Shown here in pieces: positions 1 to 8,610 of a stretch of 64,000 nt of DNA (position 1 is the first letter of the stretch; each line of letters starts with the position of its first letter). A program made the translations under genes and the position numbers. Source of the DNA: Parvimonas sp. oral taxon 110 str. F0139 (GTDB taxonomy: Bacteria; Bacillota; Clostridia; Tissierellales; Peptoniphilaceae); assembly GCF_000214475.1 (NCBI RefSeq), contig NZ_AFII01000001.1, positions 372,001 through 436,000 on the forward strand, read 5' to 3'. The notes below the pieces were generated by a model. That model did no database searches, was not told the origin of the DNA, and saw nothing but the letters and a program-made list of their open reading frames with translations.

Positions 1-880
1 AATTTATATCATAATCTACAATAAGTTCTAAACTTTGCAATAATATACAAAGAGAAATAAATTTACTAACTATAAATGGAGTTATATTTTCTCTATTTAT
101 CAGAATTTTTTTAAGTTTTTCATATTTTTCTCTATAGTAGTCAGTTTTTATACCTAAAAGCTTCCTACGATTATCTATTTCTAAATTTACTATCTCACTA
201 ATATATTTATCCATTTTTCTAATTGCTGAAAATTCTTCTGATTTAGGATTGGAAAATTCTGCAATATAAAAATCATCACATAATCCTATTTTTGATAAAG
301 AATAAAAATTTATCCCCATTTTTTTCATTTTCTTTTCTAAAAATTCAGTTGTTTTATAGTATTTCAAAGATGGAATATGTAAAACACTAATCATTTTTAA
401 TCCATTACCTATTAAGTTAATGTCTTCAAAAACATATCCAAAATTTGTATTAAATGAAAAATCAAGTTCTTCCTCTAAATCAGATTCTAATCCATAAGCA
501 AAATGTCCGCATCTCAGAAAATTTACTCCCGGAAGTTTTCCTGTAAATCTAAGATGTTCTCTAATATTTATATTCATATAAACAAATCCATCATCTCTTG
601 ATGCTATATATGAATTTTCTCTAAAAATATCATTTGAATCTATAAAAAGTCCATCATTATAATATTTTATGATTTGTTTTTTTGAATTCACTTTTTCAAA
701 GGAAAATCTATCACTATAATACAATTTATAGAATGAAGAACAAATTTTATTATATAAGTTAATTTCGTCATTAAAAGTTAACATATAATTAAAATTATAA
801 CCTTTTACATTTCTATAAACATCAACTTGACTTGAAAGGGAAATATATTTTTCAGAAATTTTTCCTAAGAAATTACTCAT
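1..880 (-). CDS. mcsB: McsB-like ATP:guanido phosphotransferase, probably catalytically inactive (3' end outside window)
   Basis: An open frame starts at ATG 880 and runs off the window (293 residues seen; typical McsB is about 355-365). Family McsB phosphorylates arginines on proteins such as CtsR and marks them for ClpCP. Homology is visible: SSQVDVYRN aligns with SSRIRLARN, NIREHLRF with NEEDHIRI, and FGYVFEDINLIGNGLK with the catalytic-loop block GYLTSCPTNVGTGLR, followed by HIPSL for HLPAL. The nucleotide-binding arginines of the first motif are replaced, the Glu/Asp pair in NEED is changed, and the catalytic-loop Cys aligns with Asp. The RGxxGEGSE motif is not recognisable. It overlaps mcsA by 8 nt, as the family operon order predicts. 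I infer a pseudokinase or adaptor role. Sure of the family, less sure of inactivity because the C-terminus is not seen. Confidence 0.8.
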   Translation of the reverse strand, partial: MSNFLGKISEKYISLSSQVDVYRNVKGYNFNYMLTFNDEINLYNKICSSFYKLYYSDRFSFEKVNSKKQIIKYYNDGLFIDSNDIFRENSYIASRDDGFVYMNINIREHLRFTGKLPGVNFLRCGHFAYGLESDLEEELDFSFNTNFGYVFEDINLIGNGLKMISVLHIPSLKYYKTTEFLEKKMKKMGINFYSLSKIGLCDDFYIAEFSNPKSEEFSAIRKMDKYISEIVNLEIDNRRKLLGIKTDYYREKYEKLKKILINRENITPFIVSKFISLCILLQSLELIVDYDIN

Positions 881-1367
881 TAATTTTTCTCCTAAGTTTA
901 AGATTTTTATTTTCTAAATCTTCAATAGTATTTTTTAAAACATCACATTTTAAAAATTCTTCAGCCTCTATACAATGATTCAACTCTCTTTCTAAGTCCG
1001 CAATTTTTATTATATTATCAAAATAAATCTTTGTATATTCAGGTACCTTACCCTTATATTTTTTAAAATCGTCCCTTAATAATCTATCGAGAATATCTGA
1101 ATAAATAAGACTTGGTTTTAATTTCTTTTTTCTTATCAATTTAAAAATTGTTTCATAACAACATGGACATACTGTTCGATTTGTAAAAATCATATCCTTT
1201 ACAGATGTTTTACATCTTTTACATTTAACATTTGAATTAGAAATTTGACCTTTAAAATTAGAAAACAAATCATCTTTTTCACTAGATTTTAAAAATTCAA
1301 ATAAATTGTCATATTCATTATCTGATATTTCTTTTTCATAACTAATTGTTGCAATTTTCCTAGTCAT
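873..1367 (-). CDS. mcsA: McsA-like activator of McsB, lacking the N-terminal zinc-finger pair
   Basis: McsA binds zinc and activates McsB in the CtsR heat-shock circuit. This protein has about 164 residues, starting at ATG 1367, which has GGGAGG close upstream. The TTG 12 nt earlier overlaps that Shine-Dalgarno and is not preferred. Two CxxC motifs, CKRC and CPCC, lie at about residues 49-72. A C-terminal UVR-like helical pair (IADLERELNHCIEAEEF) follows at about 123-160. Bacillus McsA has two further CxxC motifs at its N-terminus; here that part is replaced by a short charged segment without cysteines. It overlaps ctsR by 8 nt and the mcsB-like gene by 8 nt, so the three genes are probably translationally coupled. 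Confidence 0.82.
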   Translation of the reverse strand: MTRKIATISYEKEISDNEYDNLFEFLKSSEKDDLFSNFKGQISNSNVKCKRCKTSVKDMIFTNRTVCPCCYETIFKLIRKKKLKPSLIYSDILDRLLRDDFKKYKGKVPEYTKIYFDNIIKIADLERELNHCIEAEEFLKCDVLKNTIEDLENKNLKLRRKINE

Positions 1368-1824
1368 TTTTCCTCCCAAATGAATATAGAATATTTAGTA
1401 ATATATTTGCTCTTAAACTATCTTTTGCTTTAGTATCAATACAAAGAGAGTTATCACTTATAGCATGTAATATAATAAATCTTTCTCTTTTTGTAATATA
1501 TCCTAATTCAAACAATCTGTCTACAATCCTTCTACCTTCATTAAAAGTAATTACATTATTTTCTAAATAATCAAAAACAGAATTAAAAAATACATCTTCA
1601 TTTGAAAGAGTAGAAATTTTTATATAACCACTTCCTCCTCGATGACTTTCAATATAATATCCATTTGTAGAGGAAAATCTAGTTGTTAAAACATAATTTA
1701 TTTGAGAAGGTGCACAAGAAAATTTACTTGCTAAATCATTTCTACCTATCTCAATAATTCCATCTTCCGAATTTTCTAACATTTCTTTCAAAAATTTTTC
1801 AATAACATCACTAATACCTGCCAA
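1360..1824 (-). CDS. ctsR: CtsR transcriptional repressor of clp/heat-shock genes
   Basis: CtsR is the class III heat-shock repressor of Firmicutes. It binds tandem heptads (GGTCAAA-type) as a dimer and controls its own operon and the clp genes. The 154-residue product matches the usual length. It opens with the family start SDVIEKFLKEML, then a winged helix with the wing motif RGGSGYI at about residues 62-68, whose arginine is the one McsB phosphorylates in characterised systems, then a helical C-terminal dimerisation/McsA-binding part. It starts at TTG 1824, 6 nt after AGGAGGTG. A CtsR-type operator lies directly upstream at 1835-1851, so autoregulation is expected. Confidence 0.93.
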   Translation of the reverse strand: MAGISDVIEKFLKEMLENSEDGIIEIGRNDLASKFSCAPSQINYVLTTRFSSTNGYYIESHRGGSGYIKISTLSNEDVFFNSVFDYLENNVITFNEGRRIVDRLFELGYITKRERFIILHAISDNSLCIDTKAKDSLRANILLNILYSFGRKND

Positions 1825-1834
1825 AAGAACACCT

Positions 1835-1851
1835 CCTGACCTACTTTGACC
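1835..1851 (-). promoter_or_regulatory. CtsR operator (tandem heptad)
   Basis: On the minus strand the sequence reads GGTCAAA-GTA-GGTCAGG, two direct heptads with a 3-nt spacer, matching the CtsR-box consensus RGTCAAANANRGTCAAA except in the last two bases. It lies between the -10 region and the Shine-Dalgarno of ctsR and overlaps the latter, a position where a bound repressor would block initiation. Confidence 0.82.
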
Positions 1852-1854
1852 TTT

Positions 1855-1865
1855 ATTATATTATA
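1855..1865 (-). promoter_or_regulatory. ctsR operon -10 region
   Basis: Two overlapping TATAAT hexamers (minus strand) lie just upstream of the CtsR operator, preceded by TTGGG. No good -35 hexamer is visible 16-18 nt further upstream, so only the -10 is called. Confidence 0.5.
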
Positions 1866-1928
1866 CCCAATGATTTTTACTATTTTACATTTTAAAAAAC
1901 TTTTTAAGTTTCAAAATATTTTCTATAT

Positions 1929-1967
1929 CAAAAAAGTTGAGTAAATTTTTAATATTAACTCAACTTT
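1929..1967 (-). terminator. Intrinsic terminator, bidirectional
   Basis: A 10-bp stem, AAAGTTGAGT with ACTCAACTTT, has a T-tract on the minus strand. It would end transcripts coming from the 2066-2439 gene before they reach ctsR. The right arm runs directly into a structured repeat at 1971. Confidence 0.7.
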
Positions 1968-1970
1968 ATT

Positions 1971-2038
1971 ATTGTGAAACAACAAGGTTCCCTGGATCCA
2001 CCCAATGCGAAGCATCGTGGAAGGGTGGGGTTCTTATT
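1971..2038 (+). repeat. Terminator-abutting structured repeat, copy 1
   Basis: This 68-nt copy belongs to a family with other members at 59651 and 62409, all in the same orientation. Shared parts are ATTGTGAAACAACA at the left end, GGTTCCC, the hairpin ATGC-GAA-GCAT, and GGGTGGGGTTCTTAT at the right end. It differs from copy 2 mainly in the palindrome (CCTGGATCC instead of CCGGGAACC), with one base fewer. It contains no ORF. The left edge abuts a terminator stem. Confidence 0.85.
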
Positions 2039-2065
2039 TTAAACTAATCATATTATTAGAGTTTA

Positions 2066-2439
2066 TTATCCAACTGCAGTCATAACCTTTCCAATATAAT
2101 AAATTCCATAAAGTAATGCTGCAACAAATAACAATCTAAACATATAAGTTAAACTAGTAGAAAAAAATCTCTTTTCTTCTGCAGTATTTCTATGAAAACT
2201 CAAAATAAAAGTTATAAACTTAAGTAGAATACTTAATATAAAAATAATAAAACCATATCTAAAAACTATTCCTACTATAAAAAACCAATTTCATAACTTA
2301 TCATTCCAAGAGAAAAACCAATAACAAAACTCAAAATTAAAAATAAATCCAACGCTATTGAACACCTAAATAAGAATTTTATTATAGTTTCTTTATCTTT
2401 TGTAAAAATATTTAATAAATTATTAATTTTATTATACAT
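2066..2439 (-). pseudogene. Small membrane protein of unknown function, frameshifted
   Basis: Reading starts at ATG 2439 with GGAG 8 nt upstream, and breaks at a TAG just after the run of six A (plus strand 2279-2284). Restoring one base gives a 124-residue protein ending at 2066. It has a short basic N-terminus, then three likely hydrophobic segments (about residues 24-50, 52-77, 95-115) and a charged loop (HRNTAEEKR). The total length is one short of a multiple of three, which supports a single-base loss. I do not recognise the family. It lies downstream of the coaE fusion gene, separated by a terminator. Confidence 0.6.
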
Positions 2440-2537
2440 ACAAATCTCCAATACAGTAATTACAATACTATGGTGATTATAGCATATTACTTTTATATAA
2501 TCAATTTATTCCTATGATTTTAAAATTTATTAACAAG

Positions 2538-2569
2538 AAAAGCAATGAAATATTTCGTTCATTGCTTTT
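2538..2569 (-). terminator. Intrinsic terminator after the coaE-transglycosylase gene
   Basis: A 12-bp stem, AAAAGCAATGAA with TTCATTGCTTTT, begins about 30 nt past the stop codon at 2600. Its T-rich arm is on the minus strand side. Confidence 0.75.
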
Positions 2570-2599
2570 TATATTCAATATTAAGTTATAAGTTTCTAA

Positions 2600-4308
2600 T
2601 TAAAAATTATTCAAAATATATCTAACCGTATTCTTTACATTTTCTTTAAATTTAGCAAATCCCTTAAGTTTTTTTGTAGGGAATTCATTTCCATAAAGAA
2701 TCTCATAAGCTTTCAAAGCTTTATTTACCTTATTAACATAATTTTTCGTTTCAGCTGAAGGTATAGTATATAGACTGACTCCATCACTAGAATATTTTGA
2801 GTCTTTCAACCAAGTTTTCACATTTCCTATACCACCATTATAGGCCGCATAAACTGTATCCATATTACTAAAATTTTGCATTAAATATTTTAAATAGTAT
2901 GTTCCAACTTTAACATTAGTTTCGGGATCATTTAAATCTAAAGAATTAGCATCAACATTTAATAACTTTGCTACATGTTTAGCGGTATCAGGTAAAACTT
3001 GCATTAGACCTTTAGCATTAACTTTACTTACTGCATCGCTTTTGAAATTACTTTCAACTCTCATAATGGCTAGAACTACTTTAGGATCTACACCATATTC
3101 ATTTGAATATTTTTGTATTTCTTCAATATAATTTACTGGATAATTCTGACCACCATAATATACAGCACCTAAAAATAGTGCCTTACATATAATAACTATA
3201 GTAACTATGGTTATTAATACTTTTTTCCAAACTTTCATTTTCTTTTTCTTTTTGACTTCATCTTTTTTTTCTTCTTCAACACTTTCTTCAAAAAATTCTT
3301 CGTTAGAATTAGCTATTTCACTTTTAACAGAATTAGTATCATCTTCTTTAATATCATCACGTACTGAACTTAAATCTGTTAATTTTGTTTTTTTCATATC
3401 TAATGAATCTTGATTATCTAAATTTTCTAAATCAATATTTTCAGTGTTTTGTTCTTGAAAAAATATTGGTTGTCTTTGTTCATCAATAATTTTAGAATTG
3501 TCTAGATTTTGCTCTTCAGAAATTTCTTTTTTAGAGTCAATATCTTCAATTTTTTCTGGTACGACCTCTTCTTCAGTTATTTTTCTAAAAGCACCAGTAT
3601 CATCATTTTTATCATCAAGATTTTCTTCGATTTTATCAGTTTCGCTTTCCTTCTTATTTTTCTTTAATCTTCCAAAAAACCCCGACTTTTTTTGTTCGTT
3701 TATACAACTATTCTTAAAAAATAAATCAAGTTTATTTTTTAAATCTTCAAAATTTCCGTTATTCTCAACAGTTAAAATATCATAGTTTTCATTTTCAAAC
3801 TCTGATTGAATTTCCATAATTCTATGAGCAATTTCTTCAGTCATTCCCTTTCTTTCCATTAGCCTTTTAAATCTAACTTCATCACTTGCTGTTATATTCC
3901 ATACTTCATCAATATCAATTAATTTTTCTAATCTATCTATTGATTCATTTAATAGTGGAATTTGTAAAAAAACAACATCTGCATCAGAGTTCTTAGCTAT
4001 ATTAACCATATTTTTTAAAATGACTGGATGAGTTAAAGAATTTAGCTTTTCTCTATTTTCATCACTAAAATAAATTGTTCTTCTTAGCTTTCCTTTTGAT
4101 ATATTACCCTTCTCATTTAAAATGCTATCTCCAAATTCTTTTACTAGAATTTTATAAAGTTCAGCACCTCTTTTATATAACTCTTTAATTTGATCATCTG
4201 CATCCAAAACTAAATAATTTTCATTTTTTCCTTAATAAAATTAGCTAAACTGCTTTTACCACTAGCAGCCTGACCTGTAATAACAATATATTTCTTATTT
4301 TGACTCAT
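2600..4308 (-). CDS. coaE: Dephospho-CoA kinase fused to membrane-anchored lytic transglycosylase (one frameshift)
   Basis: CoaE makes CoA from dephospho-CoA and ATP in the cytosol; SLT-type transglycosylases cleave peptidoglycan outside the membrane. Corrected length is 569 residues from ATG 4308 (GGGAGG upstream, 14-nt overlap with polA). Residues 1-200 are CoaE: P-loop GQAASGKSS, then LDADDQIKELYKRG, then the THPVI motif. Residues 200-360 are a charged, low-complexity linker. About 364-384 is one membrane helix preceded by VKKKKKMKVWKK. About 390-540 is an SLT domain with catalytic-Glu motif RVESNF (E near 419), KGLMQVLP and AYNGG. A missing A in the run at 4224-4229 separates the P-loop from the rest; the long second frame has no P-loop of its own. 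The domain fusion itself is in one unbroken frame. Sure of both domains. Confidence 0.85.
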
Positions 4309-6922
4309 ACCAATTCCTCCCTTCACAAACATCAACTTTCAATGGCAAATCTAATTTATATACATTTTCCATAGAATCTTTTAATATCTTCTTAACAATT
4401 TCTTTTTCACTTTCTTCACACTCTATAATAAGCTCATCATGAATTTGTAAAATTAATTTTGCATTAACATTTTCTGAATTCAATCTTTCATAAACTTTAA
4501 TCATAGCAAGTTTTATAATATCTGCTGCACTTCCTTGTATAGGAGTATTCAAAGCAATTCTCTCTCCAAAACTTCTAATATTAAAATTTTTTGAATTAAT
4601 TTCTGGAATATATCTCTTCCTGTCCAAAATAGTTGTTACATAGCCATCTTTCTTAGCTTTATTAACTATTTCTTCCATATATTTCTTTATACTAGGATAA
4701 GTATTCAGATATCCATCAATATACTGTCTAGCTTCATTTCTTGTAATATTTAAATCTTTTGAAAGACCATAATCGCTTATTCCATAAACTATTCCAAAAT
4801 TAACAGCCTTTGCACTTCTCCTTTGATTATCTGTAACCTCATTAATAGGAACACCAAAAACTTCACTTGCTGTTTTATAATGTATATCTAAATCATTTTT
4901 AAAAGAATCAATCATAACAGAATCTTTAGACAAATGTGCTAAAACTCGAAGCTCAATTTGTGAGTAATCCGCATCAATAAATACTTTATTTTTATCTGCT
5001 ACAAATACCTTTCTAATATTTTTTCCTTCTTCACTTCTTATTGGAATATTTTGTAAATTAGGATCTACTGAACTAAGTCTTCCAGTAGCAGTAATCATTT
5101 GTTTAAAAGAAGTTCTAACTCTACCATCATCCATAATATATTCCAATATACCATCTAGATAAGTTGAAATTAATTTATTCAAAGACCTATACTTTAAAAT
5201 ATAATCTGCAATCTCATGCTTTTTAGATAGTTTTTCTAAAACTTCAACATCTGTTGAATATCCTGTTTTTGTCTTTTTTACAACAGGCAATTTCATTTTG
5301 TCAAATAAAACTACCCCAAGTTGTTTTGGAGAATTAAGATTAAATACTTCACCTGCTAATTCATATACCTTTTGTTCATACTCATTTGCAAGTTTAGAAT
5401 ACTCCTCATTTAATTCCTTAATCATATTTTTATCTACTAAAACACCCGTATTTTCCATATCTGCTAATACTTTTACTAAAGGTTTTTCAACATTTTCGTA
5501 CAACGAAATCAAATTATTTTCTTTGCATTTTTCAATAAAAATATTGTATAATTTATAAATAGCAAATACATTTTGAGAAATATATTTAAAAATAATATCC
5601 TCTTCAAATTCAAAAAAAGTCTTTTTATTCTTTCCTTTTCCTGATATCTCTTTTAGGTCTAGAATTTCTAAATGCAATAATTCGTTGCTTACTTTTCCAA
5701 TGTCATAATTTCCTTTATTAGAATCAAATAAATATTCTAAAATCATAACATCTTCATAATTTTTAAATTCTAAATTATTTTTTAATGCAAAAAACAATTC
5801 TTCTTTTATATCATAACCAATTATATTTACATCTAAATTACAAAACTTTTCAAAATCAGATAGCTCAAAATCTTTACAAATATAAGCTTTCTTGTTACAG
5901 TTTGAATAAATTCCAGTATAAAACTTTTCCCTATAAATATATCCTTTATCAGAGAAAAATTTTATTGATATTGCATCATCATTTTTTATTTTTTCAAAAA
6001 TTTCTGAAAAATTAATAACCTCAAAATCAACTTTTTGACTTATTTTTACGTCATTTTCTTTCTTTATATCTTTAAAATGCTTGCTTATAATACTCCTAAA
6101 CTCTAAATTTTCTAATTTTTCAAGATATTCATTAGAAACATCTTTAATTTCAAAATCTTCAATATTTCTTGCAATAGGAACATTCAAAAAAATCTCTCCG
6201 AGATATCTACTCAAATAGGCCTTATCCTTTTCATTCTCAAGATTTTCTTTTAATTTCCCTTTAAGACTATCTAAATTTTCATATAAATTTTCAAGATTAC
6301 CATATTCTTGGATTAACTTTAAAGCAGTTTTTTCTCCAACTCCTTTAACTCCAGGTATATTATCTGAACTATCTCCTTGAAGAGCTTTAACATCAATAAG
6401 CTGTTTAGGAGAAAGTCCATATTCTTCAAAAATTGATTCATTATTCATAAGTTTAATTTCACTTATACCTTTTTTAGTTAAATAAACTAAAATATTCTCA
6501 TCAACCAATTGTAAATAATCTCTATCTCCTGTGAAAATATCTACTTCAAAACCTTCTTTTTGAGCAAGTTTTGCTATAGTTCCTAAGATGTCGTCAGCTT
6601 CATATTCATCAAGTTCTAAATAATTTACATTCATAGAAGAAAGCAAATCTTTTAAAATTCCAAATTGGTAAGTTATTTCATTAGGTGCTTTATCACGAGT
6701 TCCTTTGTAATCTGCAAATTCATTATGTCTAAAAGTTTTTGACCCTTTATCAAAGGCAACAAAAACATGAGTAGGCTTTATTAATTCTAATGCCTTATAA
6801 TACATATTTAAAAAGCCATAAACTCCATTAACAAAAACACCATCTTTAGTTGTTAAATTTCTTATTGCATAAAAAGCCCTAAAAATAAGACTTGACCCAT
6901 CAATTAAAAGTATTTTTTTCAT
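4295..6922 (-). CDS. polA: DNA polymerase I
   Basis: PolA fills gaps and removes RNA primers during repair and lagging-strand maturation. The product has 875 residues from ATG 6922 (TTGGAGAATAAA upstream; an in-frame TTG further upstream is less likely). The 5'-3' nuclease domain occupies residues 1-290: LIDGSS, YKGTRDK, EADD, TGDRDYLQL and LQGDSSDNIPGVKGVG. The middle domain (about 310-470) lacks the DxE motif of a proofreading exonuclease, so proofreading is probably absent, as in Bacillus and Thermus enzymes. The polymerase domain shows motif A DYSQIELR, motif B RRSAKAVNFGIVYG and motif C QIHDE. It is the first gene of a unit with the coaE fusion. Confidence 0.96.
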   Translation of the reverse strand: MKKILLIDGSSLIFRAFYAIRNLTTKDGVFVNGVYGFLNMYYKALELIKPTHVFVAFDKGSKTFRHNEFADYKGTRDKAPNEITYQFGILKDLLSSMNVNYLELDEYEADDILGTIAKLAQKEGFEVDIFTGDRDYLQLVDENILVYLTKKGISEIKLMNNESIFEEYGLSPKQLIDVKALQGDSSDNIPGVKGVGEKTALKLIQEYGNLENLYENLDSLKGKLKENLENEKDKAYLSRYLGEIFLNVPIARNIEDFEIKDVSNEYLEKLENLEFRSIISKHFKDIKKENDVKISQKVDFEVINFSEIFEKIKNDDAISIKFFSDKGYIYREKFYTGIYSNCNKKAYICKDFELSDFEKFCNLDVNIIGYDIKEELFFALKNNLEFKNYEDVMILEYLFDSNKGNYDIGKVSNELLHLEILDLKEISGKGKNKKTFFEFEEDIIFKYISQNVFAIYKLYNIFIEKCKENNLISLYENVEKPLVKVLADMENTGVLVDKNMIKELNEEYSKLANEYEQKVYELAGEVFNLNSPKQLGVVLFDKMKLPVVKKTKTGYSTDVEVLEKLSKKHEIADYILKYRSLNKLISTYLDGILEYIMDDGRVRTSFKQMITATGRLSSVDPNLQNIPIRSEEGKNIRKVFVADKNKVFIDADYSQIELRVLAHLSKDSVMIDSFKNDLDIHYKTASEVFGVPINEVTDNQRRSAKAVNFGIVYGISDYGLSKDLNITRNEARQYIDGYLNTYPSIKKYMEEIVNKAKKDGYVTTILDRKRYIPEINSKNFNIRSFGERIALNTPIQGSAADIIKLAMIKVYERLNSENVNAKLILQIHDELIIECEESEKEIVKKILKDSMENVYKLDLPLKVDVCEGRNWYESK

Positions 6923-6985
6923 TTTATTCTCCAAAATTATAATATAATCTATTACCAAAATGTATTATAAAGTACATACATAAAT

Positions 6986-7015
6986 ATTATATCATATTTT
7001 TATATATAATGTCTA
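6986..7015 (-). promoter_or_regulatory. polA promoter
   Basis: On the minus strand, TAGACA, an 18-nt spacer and TATAAT with a TGA extension, 64 nt upstream of the polA start. It is divergent from the murC promoter. Confidence 0.6.
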
Positions 7016-7100
7016 AATTACTATTATAGATAATCCATATTTTATTAGTTAATAAAATAAATATTATTTATTATTAAAAATACTCATTTATATAAAAAAT

Positions 7101-7130
7101 TTGGCATATATATTAATTTTATGATATAAT
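7101..7130 (+). promoter_or_regulatory. murC promoter
   Basis: TTGGCA, an 18-nt spacer and TATAAT with an extended TGA, 34 nt upstream of the murC ATG. Confidence 0.75.
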
Positions 7131-7163
7131 TACAATGATTATATTATTTTGAATGGAGTTATT

Positions 7164-8564
7164 ATGTTTAAGTTTAATTTTAATGATAAAAAATACAAAA
7201 ATATACATTTCATCGGTATTGGTGGAATTAGTATGAGTGGAATTGCTAAACTACTTTTAAAAAAGGGATATAATATTTCTGGAAGTGACAGAAATACTTC
7301 TAAAGAAATTCAAATATTAGAACAAAATGGAGCAAAAATATTTATAGGTCAAAAAAAGGAAAATATTGAAAATCCTGATTTAATTGTATATACAGATGCA
7401 ATTTTACCGGATAATGAAGAATTAATAAAAGCAAAATCTATTGGAGTTCCTTGTGTAACAAGAGGACAGTTTTTAGGTGCATTGATGAGAAATTATACTC
7501 ATTCTATTGCAATTTCTGGGTCACATGGAAAGAGTACAACTACGAGTATGATTTCAAAAATTTTAATTAATTCCCCATTTGATCCATCAATTTTAATTGG
7601 TGGAAATTTAGATGAAATTGACGGAAATGTTCTATGTGGAAACGAAGATTATCTTGTAACAGAAGCCTGTGAATTTAAGGCAAATATTCTTCATTATTAT
7701 CCTAGTATGGCTATTATTCTAAATATAGATGAAGATCATTTAGATTTCTATAAAAACTTAGATCATATTGTAGATACTTTTATAGGATATATGAAAAATT
7801 TGGATGAAAATTCAAAAGCTATAATTAATATTGATGATCCAAACTGTCTTCCCCTATTAGAACATATCAAAGGAGAAACTATTACATTTGGTATAAATAA
7901 TGAAAATGCTACTTATAACATTACAAATATAAGTTTTGATAAAGTTGGTCATCCTTGTTTTGATATTGAAAATGAAAAATTTGGAAAACATCATTTTTGT
8001 TTAAATATAATAGGAAGACATAATATTTACAATGCAGCTGCTGCTATTATAGCTACTTATGAAACAGGAATAGATGTTGAATATATTAAGAATGCTATTT
8101 CAAAATATAAAAATTTACACAGAAGAATGGAAGTTTATGGAGTAATAGGTAATGGTAAAAAAGCTACTATTCTAACTGATTATGGACATCATCCAAGAGA
8201 AATTAAAAGTTGTCTAAGTTCAATTGCTGAACATAAAGAAGGCAGACTTGTATGTATTTTCCAACCACACACTTATTCAAGAACAAAAGCTTTATTAAAT
8301 GACTTTGCAAAATGTTTTGATGATTGTGATGAAGTTATTGTTACTGAGATTTATGCTGCAAGAGAAAAATTCGATCCTACTATTCATTCAATAGATTTAG
8401 TTGAAAAACTAAATAAAAATGGAGTAAATGCTATATACCTAAAAACATTTGAAGAAGCAAGAGATTATATCTTTGAAACATTTAAAGATAAAGATACTAT
8501 AATTACAACAGGATGTGGAAATCCACATGAACTTGCAAAAATGATTGTAGAAGATTATAAATAA
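7164..8564 (+). CDS. murC: UDP-N-acetylmuramate--L-alanine ligase
   Basis: MurC adds L-alanine to UDP-MurNAc, the first amino acid step of cytoplasmic peptidoglycan precursor synthesis. The product has 466 residues from ATG 7164 (TGGAG 5 nt upstream); the earlier in-frame TTG overlaps nothing useful. The N-terminal Rossmann motif is HFIGIGGISMSGIA, the Mur-ligase P-loop is SGSHGKSTTTSM at about residue 120, and the ligase signatures NIDEDHLDFY, GRHNIYNAAAA and TDYGHHPREI follow. The C-terminal domain has QPHTYSRT. It is a single plus-strand gene with its own promoter and a strong terminator shared with trpS. Confidence 0.97.
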   Translation: MFKFNFNDKKYKNIHFIGIGGISMSGIAKLLLKKGYNISGSDRNTSKEIQILEQNGAKIFIGQKKENIENPDLIVYTDAILPDNEELIKAKSIGVPCVTRGQFLGALMRNYTHSIAISGSHGKSTTTSMISKILINSPFDPSILIGGNLDEIDGNVLCGNEDYLVTEACEFKANILHYYPSMAIILNIDEDHLDFYKNLDHIVDTFIGYMKNLDENSKAIINIDDPNCLPLLEHIKGETITFGINNENATYNITNISFDKVGHPCFDIENEKFGKHHFCLNIIGRHNIYNAAAAIIATYETGIDVEYIKNAISKYKNLHRRMEVYGVIGNGKKATILTDYGHHPREIKSCLSSIAEHKEGRLVCIFQPHTYSRTKALLNDFAKCFDDCDEVIVTEIYAAREKFDPTIHSIDLVEKLNKNGVNAIYLKTFEEARDYIFETFKDKDTIITTGCGNPHELAKMIVEDYK

Positions 8565-8571
8565 TTAAAAG

Positions 8572-8610
8572 AAAAAGACAGAAAATATAAAATTTTCTGT
8601 CTTTTTTTTT
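8572..8610 (+). terminator. Bidirectional terminator between murC and trpS
   Basis: A 14-bp stem (8572-8585 with 8593-8606) is flanked by A-tract and T-tract. The TAA stop of the convergent trpS gene lies in the plus-strand T-tract, so the two genes end on the same hairpin. Confidence 0.9.

Noticed and set aside
4224..4229. Programmed -1 frameshift in coaE
   Set aside because: No classical slippery heptamer in frame, and nine other genes, including alaS and rplC, show the same one-base loss in homopolymers.
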